In this document: positions 1 through 7,850 of the stretch, piece by piece
How positions within the stretch are numbered: position 1 is the stretch's first letter
Layout of the letters: the number at the start of each line of letters is the position of its first letter
From: Anaerolineales bacterium
GTDB taxonomy: Bacteria; Chloroflexota; Anaerolineae; 4572-78; NAK82
Length of the DNA: 48,800 nucleotides
Direction of reading: 5' to 3'
Assembly (NCBI GenBank): GCA_024643945.1
Contig: JAHELX010000001.1
Coordinates: 1-48,800, forward strand
Program-made: the position numbers and the translations under genes
The notes under the pieces: generated by a model
The model's input: the letters and a program-made list of their open reading frames with translations, nothing else
Told to the model about the DNA's origin: nothing
Database searches by the model: none

Positions 1-1059
1 GACGCAACATCTTTGGGAGTAGTTGCGGCGGCTATGCCGGCCGACTTAATTATCCAGGTACCCGAGGGTGTACCGGCTAAGGAATTGTCCTACCAGGAGG
101 CGATCCGCGAGGCGCTGCGCGAAGAGATGCTACGTGACGAAAGCGTGTTTCTGCTGGGCGAGGACATTGGTAAGCACGGTGGTGCTTTTGGCGTGACGCG
201 CACCCTATTCGATCAATTTGGTCCGCAGCGAGTACGAAACACTCCCATCTCTGAAAACACGATCGCCGGTACAGCGGCCGGCGCAGCATTGGTCGGTATG
301 CGCCCGGTAGCCGAGATTATGTTTATTGACTTCTCCGGCCTGGCCATGGACCAGGTCTGCAACCAGGCAGCTAAACTGCGCCTGATGACCGGCGGACAGT
401 GCAAAGTGCCTATGGTGGTCCGCATGCCACAGGGTGGCGGGGCCGGCAAGAGCACGGCCGCGCAGCACTCACAGAGTCTGGAAGTGTGGTATGCCCACAT
501 CCCTGGCCTGAAGGTCGTCCACCCTTCCACGCCCTACGACGCCAAGGGTCTCCTGAAAGCCGCCATTCGCGACGACAACCCGGTTATTTTCCTGGAGCAC
601 AAGTTCCTGTATTCGTCCCGTGGCCTGGTACCCGAGGCAGACTACGTCCTGCCTCTCAGCAAGTGTGACATTAAACGCGTGGGGACGGACGTCACCGTGG
701 TCGCCTCCGGTTACATGGTCTGGCACGGCATGATGGCAGCCAGGATGTTGGCCGACGAGGGCATCAGTGTCGAAGTAGTCGACGTACGCACCATCAGCCC
801 CTTGGATGAAGAAACCATCGGCGCATCAGTCCGCAAGACGGGCCGGGCGGTGGTGGTAGCCGAGGCATGCCGCTCGTACGGACCGACCGGCGAGTGGGGT
901 ATGGTGGTCATGGAACAAGCCTTCGATTATCTGCGCGCCCCCATCGTGCGTGTCACCGGGCGTAATTCACCGGTGCCCTTCGCCGATAGCATCGAACATG
1001 GCCAGTGGCCAGACACCAACGACATCGTCGATGCCATTCGGCGGGTTATGGCCTGGTAA
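1..1059 (+). CDS. 2-oxo acid / acetoin dehydrogenase E1 component, beta subunit (5' end may be outside window)
   Basis: Thiamine-diphosphate dehydrogenase E1-beta: in an alpha2beta2 E1 it decarboxylates a 2-oxo acid (or cleaves acetoin) and passes the acyl group to lipoyl-E2. The conserved start of the family (SYQEAIREALREEM), the LGEDIG motif and the C-terminal transketolase-like domain (TISPLDEETI...VVVAEACRSYGPTGEWG) are all present. The frame is open to base 1. Family members normally begin almost at SYQEAI, but here about 27 extra residues precede it; ATG 34 is a possible start, yet it lacks a clear Shine-Dalgarno. The protein could be the beta half of an alpha-beta fusion or simply preceded by an alpha gene. 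It is a paralogue of the E1-beta at 10973. The E2 partner at 3143 lies two genes downstream. The true substrate cannot be read from sequence. Confidence 0.88.
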   Translation, partial: DATSLGVVAAAMPADLIIQVPEGVPAKELSYQEAIREALREEMLRDESVFLLGEDIGKHGGAFGVTRTLFDQFGPQRVRNTPISENTIAGTAAGAALVGMRPVAEIMFIDFSGLAMDQVCNQAAKLRLMTGGQCKVPMVVRMPQGGGAGKSTAAQHSQSLEVWYAHIPGLKVVHPSTPYDAKGLLKAAIRDDNPVIFLEHKFLYSSRGLVPEADYVLPLSKCDIKRVGTDVTVVASGYMVWHGMMAARMLADEGISVEVVDVRTISPLDEETIGASVRKTGRAVVVAEACRSYGPTGEWGMVVMEQAFDYLRAPIVRVTGRNSPVPFADSIEHGQWPDTNDIVDAIRRVMAW

Positions 1060-1118
1060 GCAAGCCAAGACCCTTAGGGTCTTGAAGGCCATAAGGGTCT
1101 CCGCACAGGAGTAGACAG

Positions 1119-1979
1119 GTGATCAAAATCGCCGCGATGATTGGTGCGCCGGACCTGAAACAAGGTACCCTGGCCGTGTATAGTGGTGATCTTCCTGCGG
1201 CGTTCCGCAAGCTGGCTAGACTGGGGTATGACGGTGTCGAGTTGATGACCAAAGACCCCACCCAACTGGACGGCACCAAGATACGAACCTGGCTGGAGGA
1301 GAACCGTCTTGAACTAGTAGGGCTGTGCACCGGTCACGTATACGGCGAAGACGGGCTTGGCCTGGTTGACCCGGATCCCCAGATATGGCGCCAGGCCATG
1401 GCCCGCTTGAAATCCTTTGTTGATTTCGCTGCCACCCATTTTGGGAAAGGTACACTGATCAACATCGGCCGTTCACGAGGGCCAGGTTTAGCCGGAGACT
1501 CGACTGGTACGCTGGAGCGTATGGCGGAGGCTTTTCAAGAACTGGCGGACTATGCCTTATCAGCCGGCGTGCGGCTGGTTCTGGAGCCGATCAACGTACA
1601 CCAGGCCAGCTACATCCATACCAGCCAAGACGGCATAGCCATGGTCAGGCGCGTCGATCGGCCCAATTTTGGCCTCATGCTCGACGTCTACCACATGAAC
1701 ATTGAAGACGTCGACATCTGCGAGAGCTTTCGAGAGGCAGGTGAATTGTGCTGGTTGGTTCACTTTGCTGACAACAACCGAAAGTGGCCAGGTAGCGCCC
1801 ATCTTGACTTTGAACAGATTGTTGACGTCTTGAACGAAATCAGTTATGCCGGCTATGTCTCCCTGGAAATACTACCCTGGCCAGACCCCGACACGGCCGC
1901 CAGCTCTGCCATCCAATCCCTGCGGCGGATACAGTCCAGAACAAACGTTGCGGTAAGGAGAGCTCAATGTCTGAGATGA
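1119..1979 (+). CDS. Sugar phosphate isomerase/epimerase-family TIM-barrel protein (AP-endonuclease 2 fold)
   Basis: 286-residue xylose-isomerase-like TIM barrel (AP2Ec). Family members isomerise, epimerise, dehydrate or decarboxylate sugars and keto acids at a divalent metal. Visible landmarks are LARLGYDGVELM near residue 36, LEPIN (metal Glu), LMLDVYHMN (metal Asp), HFAD (metal His) and SLEIL near the C-terminus (metal Glu). The start is GTG, chosen because an AGGAG lies 7 bases upstream and the product begins like its paralogues. The stop overlaps the following gene by 13 bases, so they are probably co-translated. Two close paralogues sit at 16237 and 17779, sharing the YSG/LSGTF...LGY.GIELM opening. 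The substrate is unknown; a hydroxypyruvate-isomerase-like or keto-acid role is possible. Confidence 0.85.
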   Translation: MIKIAAMIGAPDLKQGTLAVYSGDLPAAFRKLARLGYDGVELMTKDPTQLDGTKIRTWLEENRLELVGLCTGHVYGEDGLGLVDPDPQIWRQAMARLKSFVDFAATHFGKGTLINIGRSRGPGLAGDSTGTLERMAEAFQELADYALSAGVRLVLEPINVHQASYIHTSQDGIAMVRRVDRPNFGLMLDVYHMNIEDVDICESFREAGELCWLVHFADNNRKWPGSAHLDFEQIVDVLNEISYAGYVSLEILPWPDPDTAASSAIQSLRRIQSRTNVAVRRAQCLR

Positions 1980-3121
1980 CGTCGAGAGAACGGGTGTTGG
2001 CTGCCATCAATCACCAGGAACCGGATCGAGTTCCGCTGGATATCGGCGGCGGGTCCAGTACAGGCATCGTGGTGGAAGGGTACGAGAAGCTCAAGCAGTA
2101 TCTGGGAATGTCGGGCCAGACCGGGGAAATGAACAAGATTTTCCGTGTTGCCCGGCTAGACGAGAGCGTGATGCAACGACTGGGCAGCGACTGCCGCCCG
2201 CTAGGGATTAAGTCGCCAGCAAACTGGACACCACCGCCTGCGGAGCCAGGAACTTTCACCGACATATGGGGAATTACCTGGAGGCAAGCCTGGTACGGGG
2301 ATGGCTGCTACTATTGGGAGCTAGCCCGCAACCCGCTGGCAAAGGCGACTGTCGAAGATCTGGAGATGTACTCCTGGCCGGACCCGCTGGACCCCGGTCA
2401 CACCGCCGGACTGGTCGAAGAAGCCAAGGCGCTGTACGAGGAGACGGACTATGCCATCATAGCCGATGGTGGATTCAAGAGCTTCTGGGAACTGGGGTAT
2501 ATGCTGCGAGGCCTGGAGCAAATGCTGATGGATCTGGTGCTGAACCCAGGATTCGTCTCGGCACTGATGTCAAAGCTGTTGGAGATCAATATGGCGGCCA
2601 CAGGCCAGTTTCTCGATGTGGTAGGACCTTATATCCACGTGTTCCGCACAGCGGACGATTTGGCCACTCAAAAAGGCCCGCTGATGTCACCCCAGACCTA
2701 TCGGACCCTGCTAAAACCCATCTACAAACGATATTTTGACTTCATCAAGTCCAAGACCGAGGCCAAGATCTTCTACCACAGTTGTGGCAACGTCGTCGAC
2801 TTGATTGACGATCTGGTGGACATTGGTGTGGATATTATTAACCCGGTCCAGGTTTCAGCCATGGACGATACGGCCGCGTTGAAGGCCAGGTTTGGCGACA
2901 AGGTCGTGTTTTGGGGCGGCATTGACACACAGCACGTGCTGCCCCATGGTGCGATCGGAGATGTGGAATCCGAAGTGCGACGGCGCATCCGTGACCTGGC
3001 ACCCGGCGGTGGCTACGTGGTGGGAGCCGTGCATAACATCCAACCCGATGTGCCCCCCGAGAACATCATGGCTATGGCTGAGGCAACTCGTAAGTACGGT
3101 ACTTATCCATTGGCTGTGTAA
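1967..3121 (+). CDS. Uroporphyrinogen decarboxylase-fold (URO-D/MtaA-like) protein
   Basis: 384-residue URO-D superfamily protein. It opens with the typical SRERVLAAINHQEPDRVPLD block and contains a YHSCGN motif (His271, Cys273). This resembles the zinc/thiol HxC site of MtaA/MtbA/CmuA-type methyltransferases rather than the substrate pocket of true haem-pathway HemE. A third ligand is not obvious; a conserved-looking AVHNIQPDVPPEN stretch lies near the C-terminus. AAGGAG precedes ATG 1967, which overlaps the previous gene. No haem genes are nearby; the neighbours are carbohydrate and keto-acid enzymes. Methyl or one-carbon transfer is therefore a better guess than porphyrin decarboxylation, but no corrinoid protein gene is visible. 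Family assignment is firm; function is open. Confidence 0.85.
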   Translation: MSEMTSRERVLAAINHQEPDRVPLDIGGGSSTGIVVEGYEKLKQYLGMSGQTGEMNKIFRVARLDESVMQRLGSDCRPLGIKSPANWTPPPAEPGTFTDIWGITWRQAWYGDGCYYWELARNPLAKATVEDLEMYSWPDPLDPGHTAGLVEEAKALYEETDYAIIADGGFKSFWELGYMLRGLEQMLMDLVLNPGFVSALMSKLLEINMAATGQFLDVVGPYIHVFRTADDLATQKGPLMSPQTYRTLLKPIYKRYFDFIKSKTEAKIFYHSCGNVVDLIDDLVDIGVDIINPVQVSAMDDTAALKARFGDKVVFWGGIDTQHVLPHGAIGDVESEVRRRIRDLAPGGGYVVGAVHNIQPDVPPENIMAMAEATRKYGTYPLAV

Positions 3122-3142
3122 TCAACTCATTGGAGGAAATCG

Positions 3143-4567
3143 ATGGCGGTTGAGGTTTTTATGCCGAAAATGTCGGATCATATGGAGGCTGGCGAAATCA
3201 TTCGCTGGTTGGTCAAAGAAGGGGACCAAGTAGAACAGGGTCAGGTCATTATGGAGGTCATGACCGACAAGGTAGTGGCCGATTTGGAGGCGCCAGCCTC
3301 TGGGATCTTGAAGGGTATCCAGAAGGGAGTTGAAGATGGCGCCGTCGTCCCCGTCGGAGAGACCTTCGCCTTCATCGCCGAGCCAGACGAAGAGGTACCG
3401 ACATTACCTCCCCTCGGACCCGAGGCTGAGGGAGTCAAAGAAGCAGTACCCTCAACAGCTACCCCACCCAGCCCGGAGCCCGCCAAAGTAGAACCCGGCC
3501 CTGTCCGAGTGTCTCCAGTAGCCCGCCGTATAGCCAAGGAACTGGGCGTCGACCTGTCCCAGGTGCAAGGAACCGGTCCTGGCGGCAGGATCAAAGAGGA
3601 AGATGTTCGTGCCCTTGCCGCAAGCCAGACGGAGGCAAACCCAATCCAGGCACCATCTGCCGAAGGCGACCAGGGAGCCGAGCCCCCTGGTGCCGTTCGG
3701 GCTTCCCCTGTGGCGCGCCGGGTGGCCCGCGAATTGGGCGTAGACATTACCCAGGTCAAGGGAACTGGCCCTGGCGGCAGGATCAAAGAGGAAGATGTTC
3801 GAGCCTTTGCCGAGGCGCAGCGCGCTCGGCCCGTCGAAACCAAGATGGCCATCCCATCAGCCCAACCGCCTGCGGAGGAAGTGGAGTGGCTGGAATTGTC
3901 GCCGATCCAACGCATGACGGGACAGCGTATGCTGGAAAGCGTACAGACCGCGCCCCAGTTTGCCCTCACAGTCAACGTCGACATGAGCAACGTGCTCTGG
4001 CTGCGCGAGGCACTGATGCAGCGGATTATGGCAGAAACCGGTGAACGCCTGTCAGTCACTGCCATTCTGGTGAAGATCGCGGCGGCCGCCTTGAAGAGCT
4101 ATCCCCGGGCCAACGCATCCTTTGAGGACGGGCGAGTTAAGTTGTACTCACAAATCAATGTGGGTGTAGCCGTGGGGACTGATGATGGGCTGGTAGTGCC
4201 GATCATCAAAAAAGCCGATCAGAAATCTCTGGTTCAGGTCACCCAGGAGCTCAAGACCTTCCAGGAAAAGGCCCAAAATATGCGCTTCAGCAGCGAGGAT
4301 CTGTCGGGTGGCACGTTTACCATCTCAAACCTGGGTATGTATGGAATTGACCGCTTCAACGCCATCGTCAAGCCCCCCGAGAGCGCTATCCTGGCCGTAG
4401 GCCGAGTGGTCAAAACACCTGTGGGCATGCCTGACGATTCGATTGCACTCCGCCCTATGATGAGCATGACCCTGTCAGTAGACCATCGTAGCATGGATGG
4501 CCTTCAAGGGGCCAAGTTGCTGGCCGAAATCAAAGAACGCATTGAAAAACCCTATTTCCTTCTATAA
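3143..4567 (+). CDS. Dihydrolipoamide acyltransferase (E2) with tandem duplicated subunit-binding domains
   Basis: 474-residue E2 core of a 2-oxo acid/acetoin dehydrogenase complex, which accepts the acyl group from E1 on lipoate and transfers it to CoA. Domain order: lipoyl domain (residues 1-80, lipoyl Lys43 in MTDKVVAD), Pro/Glu/Ala linker, peripheral subunit-binding domain 1 (about 121-158), linker, a nearly identical copy (about 185-222), linker, then the 2-oxoacid dehydrogenase acyltransferase domain (about 245-474) with the catalytic DHRSMDG motif (His448, Asp452). One binding domain is usual, so the second copy is odd. The start is supported by TTGGAGGAAATCG directly upstream. No E3 (dihydrolipoamide dehydrogenase) gene is in the window. 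Substrate specificity is unresolved. Confidence 0.93.
   Translation: MAVEVFMPKMSDHMEAGEIIRWLVKEGDQVEQGQVIMEVMTDKVVADLEAPASGILKGIQKGVEDGAVVPVGETFAFIAEPDEEVPTLPPLGPEAEGVKEAVPSTATPPSPEPAKVEPGPVRVSPVARRIAKELGVDLSQVQGTGPGGRIKEEDVRALAASQTEANPIQAPSAEGDQGAEPPGAVRASPVARRVARELGVDITQVKGTGPGGRIKEEDVRAFAEAQRARPVETKMAIPSAQPPAEEVEWLELSPIQRMTGQRMLESVQTAPQFALTVNVDMSNVLWLREALMQRIMAETGERLSVTAILVKIAAAALKSYPRANASFEDGRVKLYSQINVGVAVGTDDGLVVPIIKKADQKSLVQVTQELKTFQEKAQNMRFSSEDLSGGTFTISNLGMYGIDRFNAIVKPPESAILAVGRVVKTPVGMPDDSIALRPMMSMTLSVDHRSMDGLQGAKLLAEIKERIEKPYFLL
3503..3808 (+). repeat. Intragenic duplication encoding two E2 subunit-binding domains
   Basis: Two copies of about 114 bases (near 3503-3616 and 3695-3808), offset by about 192 bases and in frame within the E2 gene. 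They encode VRVSPVARR...GPGGRIKEEDVRA twice. The 3' parts are almost identical at the DNA level (CCTGGCGGCAGGATCAAAGA shared), which indicates a fairly recent duplication or ongoing gene conversion. Confidence 0.85.
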
Positions 4568-4578
4568 GGAGAACTGCC

Positions 4579-5331
4579 ATGAGACTTGAAGGCAAAGTCG
4601 CAATTATCACCGGTGGTGGCTCTGGAATTGGGCGAGCTGCAGCACAGCTGTTCGCCCGAGAAGGGGCCAAAGTCGTGGTGGCTGATTACAATGCTGAAGC
4701 AGGGGAAAACACCGTTCAGGCCATCCAGGACTCGGGCGGCGAAGCCATCTTTGTTAAGGTAGATGTTTCCGATGCGGAACAAGTACGAAATATGGTTCAG
4801 ACAGCACTGGAAGCCTATGGGGGGATTGATATTCTTTTCAACAATGCAGGTATACTTCTGTTCGGTACTATCCTGGACACCGACCAGAAAGACTGGACCC
4901 GCTTGATATCCATCAATCTAAATGGTGTGTTCTTGTGCAGTAAGGCAGTGATTCCTCACATGATCGAGCGGGGTGGCGGCTCCATTATCAATACCTCTTC
5001 CTCAACCGGGGCGCACGATGTGGCCGCCAATATTGCTGCTTACGTGACCTCCAAAGGAGGGGTAACACTGTTGACCAAGGCCATGGCCGTCGACCATGCC
5101 AAGGATCATATACGCGTCAATGCCATTGCGCCCGGCCCCACCGACACGCCTATGTTGAGAGAGAACATGTCGCCCGAAGAGCTGGCCGACTTCGCCGCGA
5201 CTTTCCCCATGAAGCGTTTAGGGCGGCCGGAGGAACTGGCGTACGCCGCCTTGTTCCTGGCCTCCGACGAGGCTTCCTTCGTCACAGGAGCTGTCCTGGC
5301 CGTGGATGGAGGGCAGACAGCGCAGGTGTAA
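4579..5331 (+). CDS. Short-chain dehydrogenase/reductase (classical SDR)
   Basis: 250-residue classical SDR, probably an NAD(P)-dependent alcohol/ketone dehydrogenase acting on a polyol, sugar or 3-oxoacyl substrate in the cytoplasm. It has the Rossmann TGGGSGIG (11-18), an Asp at the end of beta-2 (ADYNAE, favouring NAD), NNAG (88-91) and the Ser141/Tyr155/Lys159 catalytic set (TSS, YVTSK). PGPTDTPM and the C-terminal VDGG are typical. The ATG follows AAGGAGAACTGCC, 11 bases after the E2 stop, so it is in the same operon. An intrinsic terminator follows directly. The exact substrate cannot be assigned. Confidence 0.9.
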   Translation: MRLEGKVAIITGGGSGIGRAAAQLFAREGAKVVVADYNAEAGENTVQAIQDSGGEAIFVKVDVSDAEQVRNMVQTALEAYGGIDILFNNAGILLFGTILDTDQKDWTRLISINLNGVFLCSKAVIPHMIERGGGSIINTSSSTGAHDVAANIAAYVTSKGGVTLLTKAMAVDHAKDHIRVNAIAPGPTDTPMLRENMSPEELADFAATFPMKRLGRPEELAYAALFLASDEASFVTGAVLAVDGGQTAQV

Positions 5332-5339
5332 ATTATCAG

Positions 5340-5376
5340 ACCTGGCAGTTGTTGAAAAACTGCCAGGTTCATTTTC
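5340..5376 (+). terminator. Rho-independent terminator after the E2-SDR operon
   Basis: Perfect 11-bp stem (ACCTGGCAGTT / AACTGCCAGGT) with a 7-base loop, followed by TCATTTTCCC. It begins 8 bases after the SDR stop and precedes the GntR gene, so the regulator is probably transcribed partly separately. Confidence 0.85.
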
Positions 5377-5408
5377 CCAGGTAGCAGCGTGAGTTTGTAG
5401 GAGATCAT

Positions 5409-6167
5409 ATGGAGGATAAGAGTCTGTTTCGTAATGTAGGTACCAAAGGCGGATTGGTTGATCGGGTAGTCGACGAAGTTCAACGTGTGATCGTGAATGG
5501 CCACCTGGAACCGGGCATGAGATTGCCGCCGGAGCGAGAGTTGGCCGAAGAGTTGGGTGTCAGTCGCACGGTGATACGAGAAGCCGTTCGCATCTTGGTG
5601 GCCAAGGGCTTGCTGGAAACCAGGCCGGGGGTGGGTACCATCGTTCGCCAGGTAACCCGAGATCAGATTGTCGAACCGCTCAGTCTCTTAATGCAGACAC
5701 AGGAGGGGGGCATTTCGGTGGATCACCTCCACCAGGTTCGTAGTATTCTTGAAGTAGAAATCGCCGCCTTGGCTGCCCTGCAAGCAACCGAAGAGGATAT
5801 CATGGCATTGAGACAAGTCTTGGTTGAGATGGACGAGGTCAAGAATGTTCCAGAAGCATTTGCAGCCAAAGATTCGGAGTTTCACCAGGGACTTGCCAGG
5901 ACGACTTATAACCCGCTCCTGATCATCCTGTTGGATTCAATTCGGGATTTGATGCGAGAGGTGCGCCTTATGGTAACCCGGTACCCTGGCCTACGTGAGC
6001 AAGTTATGCCCGATCACGAGAAGATTTTGGACCGGGTAGCTGCCCAAGACCCAGACGGCGCTCGCCAGGCCATGGAAGAACACCTTGAGCACGCCCGCAG
6101 GATCCAGGAAGAGCTTTTGATGGCGGAATCACAAAATGAAGAGCCGCTGAAAGCTAAAGTGGTGTAA
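5409..6167 (+). CDS. FadR-subfamily GntR transcriptional regulator (FCD domain)
   Basis: 252-residue repressor-type regulator. The N-terminal winged helix (about 15-85) carries the GntR signature MRLPPERELAEELGVSRTVIREAVRIL and the wing RPGVGTIV. The C-terminal all-helical FCD domain (about 95-240) has the FHQGLART and MEEHLEHARR helices that usually carry the Asp/His metal or ligand site. FadR-type GntR proteins sense small carboxylates or sugar acids. ATG 5409 follows GTAGGAGATCAT. It is clearly a paralogue of the regulator at 30110, with near-identical recognition helices, so the two may bind similar operators. No obvious operator palindrome is seen in its own short upstream region. Confidence 0.92.
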   Translation: MEDKSLFRNVGTKGGLVDRVVDEVQRVIVNGHLEPGMRLPPERELAEELGVSRTVIREAVRILVAKGLLETRPGVGTIVRQVTRDQIVEPLSLLMQTQEGGISVDHLHQVRSILEVEIAALAALQATEEDIMALRQVLVEMDEVKNVPEAFAAKDSEFHQGLARTTYNPLLIILLDSIRDLMREVRLMVTRYPGLREQVMPDHEKILDRVAAQDPDGARQAMEEHLEHARRIQEELLMAESQNEEPLKAKVV

Positions 6168-6343
6168 TGGAAGTCTTTTGCGTTGGCACCGATGGGTTAC
6201 CTTGGCACCTAGGAGGTTAACTCCCAGAAGAGCCAGCATAGTATCCTTGGCAGGAGCAGGACAGTTGGCTTAGTTAGATCGAGGTCAATGGTGTCACGAT
6301 AGGACAAGGGGACAGTCGCGTAGGTTAGCCCAGGAGGACGGCG
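6168..6343 (+). other. Intergenic region, no gene recognised
   Basis: 176 bases between the GntR gene and the Gfo/Idh gene. It contains a short direct repeat TTGGCACC (near 6183 and 6201) but no convincing promoter, terminator or operator palindrome. Confidence 0.4.
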
Positions 6344-7369
6344 ATGGTGGATTTAAAATTTGCCGTAATGGGAACCGGTTTCTGGTCTAACTACCAGATT
6401 CCGGCCTGGTTAGAAGTGGGTGGCGTGGAACTGGTCGCCGTGTACAATCGCACCGTATCCAAAGCAGAGAAAATCGCCGAAAAATTCAACGTGCCGAGGG
6501 TATATGGGGATCCAGAGGAGTTGCTGCAGCAAGAGGATCTGGGTTTCGTAGATATCATCACGGAAGTTCCAGCACACGCTCCCCTGGTTTACTTAGCTGC
6601 CAAATACAAAGTTCCAGTGATCTGCCAAAAGCCAATGGCTCCCGATTACGAGACAGCTCAAAAAATGGTCGAGGTCACACGTAAAGCCGGCATCTCTTTC
6701 TTTGTCCACGAGAACTTCCGCTATCAAACTCCGCTACGAGCCCTCAAAGGGTTGCTGGGCGAGGGCCACATCGGTCAGCCAGTACGCGCACGCATACAGT
6801 TCGTGCACGGTTTGGAGGATTTCGTGTGGGAGAACCAGCCCATCTTAAAGACGTTGGAGCGCTTCGCCTTGACCGACATGGGCAGCCACCTGCTCGACCT
6901 GGCTCGCTTCTTTTTCGGGGAGCCCCAAAGCCTCTATTGCCAGCATTTCCAGATCCGGGACGACATTGTCGGAGAAGATGCAGCATCGGTCATACTCAAG
7001 ATCGGTGACATGGTCTGCACCTGCGAGATGAGCTATTCCACCAAGACTGAGTGGGGGCACTTTCCGGAGACATTTGTCTATGTTGAGGGTAAGCAAGGCA
7101 CCCTTGAGTTGGCTCCCGACTATTGGATTCGCGTCACGACCGACGAGGGAACCCACGCCCGCCGCTATCCGCCGCCCCGCTACGAATGGTGTGACCCAGA
7201 CTATAACATTGCTCACGCCAGTATGGTCCCCATCCACCACGATTTCTTGAGAGCGCTTAAGACCGGACATCCACCACAAACCAGTGGCGAAGACAATCTG
7301 AAGACGATGCGCCTGGTATATGCCGCATATGAGTCGGCCGAGCGAAATCAGGTGATTACATTTGACTGA
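6344..7369 (+). CDS. Gfo/Idh/MocA oxidoreductase, D-apiose dehydrogenase-like (paralogue 1)
   Basis: 341-residue NAD(P)-dependent dehydrogenase of the Gfo/Idh/MocA family. The N-terminal Rossmann fold has GTGFWS (residues 11-16), then the family's usual EKP catalytic motif in the variant form CQKPMAPD (Lys), then the alpha/beta substrate domain with HENFRYQ and DMGSHLLDLARFFFGE. It resembles the second copy at 31435 throughout (GTGFWS, AKYKVPVICQKPMAP, GSHLLD, EDNLKTMRLV). That one looks like D-apiose 1-dehydrogenase, which oxidises D-apiose to D-apionolactone. ATG follows CAGGAGGACGGCG. It is first in a run with ferredoxin and AOR. The family is certain; the apiose substrate is inferred from resemblance and context. 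Confidence 0.82.
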   Translation: MVDLKFAVMGTGFWSNYQIPAWLEVGGVELVAVYNRTVSKAEKIAEKFNVPRVYGDPEELLQQEDLGFVDIITEVPAHAPLVYLAAKYKVPVICQKPMAPDYETAQKMVEVTRKAGISFFVHENFRYQTPLRALKGLLGEGHIGQPVRARIQFVHGLEDFVWENQPILKTLERFALTDMGSHLLDLARFFFGEPQSLYCQHFQIRDDIVGEDAASVILKIGDMVCTCEMSYSTKTEWGHFPETFVYVEGKQGTLELAPDYWIRVTTDEGTHARRYPPPRYEWCDPDYNIAHASMVPIHHDFLRALKTGHPPQTSGEDNLKTMRLVYAAYESAERNQVITFD

Positions 7370-7399
7370 GGCTCCCAAAGTAAGAGAGTAATAAGAGGC

Positions 7400-7849
7400 A
7401 TGCGAATTACAAATAGCAAGAAAATTATCATCCAGTCCGAGCTGTGCCGTGATTGTCAGGCTTGTGTATTGGCTTGCTCACTCTATCACGAGGGCGAGTG
7501 TAACCCGGGCCTGGCGCGGGTGATGATCATCAAAGACATGGCCAGGTATGCGTTTCACATTCTGCTGTGCCAGCACTGTGAGTCGCCCGAGTGCATCGTG
7601 GCATGTCCGACAGAGGCAATGGTGATCGACGAGCGGGGGGTCGTGGCGATTGTAGATGAAGACTGCATCCGCTGTGACGTATGCGCATCCAGTTGCCCCC
7701 ATAACGCTATTTTCTACAATGATATCCTCGACCGCTATATTAAGTGTGATTTTTGCGCCGGCCGTCAGGAAGGCCCTCTGTGCGTTGAAGTCTGCCCGGT
7801 AGGCGCGTTGGCGCTCGCAGATGTGCAGCCAGTCAAGGTGGAGGTGTAA
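7400..7849 (+). CDS. Polyferredoxin-type 4Fe-4S protein (HycB/DMSO-reductase B-like), electron partner of AOR
   Basis: 149-residue cytoplasmic iron-sulfur protein with four cysteine groups (CRDCQACVLAC; CQHCESPECIVAC; CIRCDVCASSC; CDFC...LCVEVC), enough for four [4Fe-4S] clusters. Such proteins shuttle electrons between an oxidoreductase and ferredoxin or a redox complex. Its stop lies one base before the GTG start of the aldehyde oxidoreductase gene, a strong sign that the two form a unit. The start ATG 7400 follows a weak AGAGTAATAAGAGGC. One additional cysteine (HEGEC) lies outside the four groups. Confidence 0.9.
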   Translation: MRITNSKKIIIQSELCRDCQACVLACSLYHEGECNPGLARVMIIKDMARYAFHILLCQHCESPECIVACPTEAMVIDERGVVAIVDEDCIRCDVCASSCPHNAIFYNDILDRYIKCDFCAGRQEGPLCVEVCPVGALALADVQPVKVEV

Positions 7850-7850
7850 G

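Noticed and set aside
3241..4065. 274-codon reverse-strand open frame
   Set aside because: Antisense of the E2 gene; Ser/Arg/Thr-rich composition typical of a GC-rich shadow.
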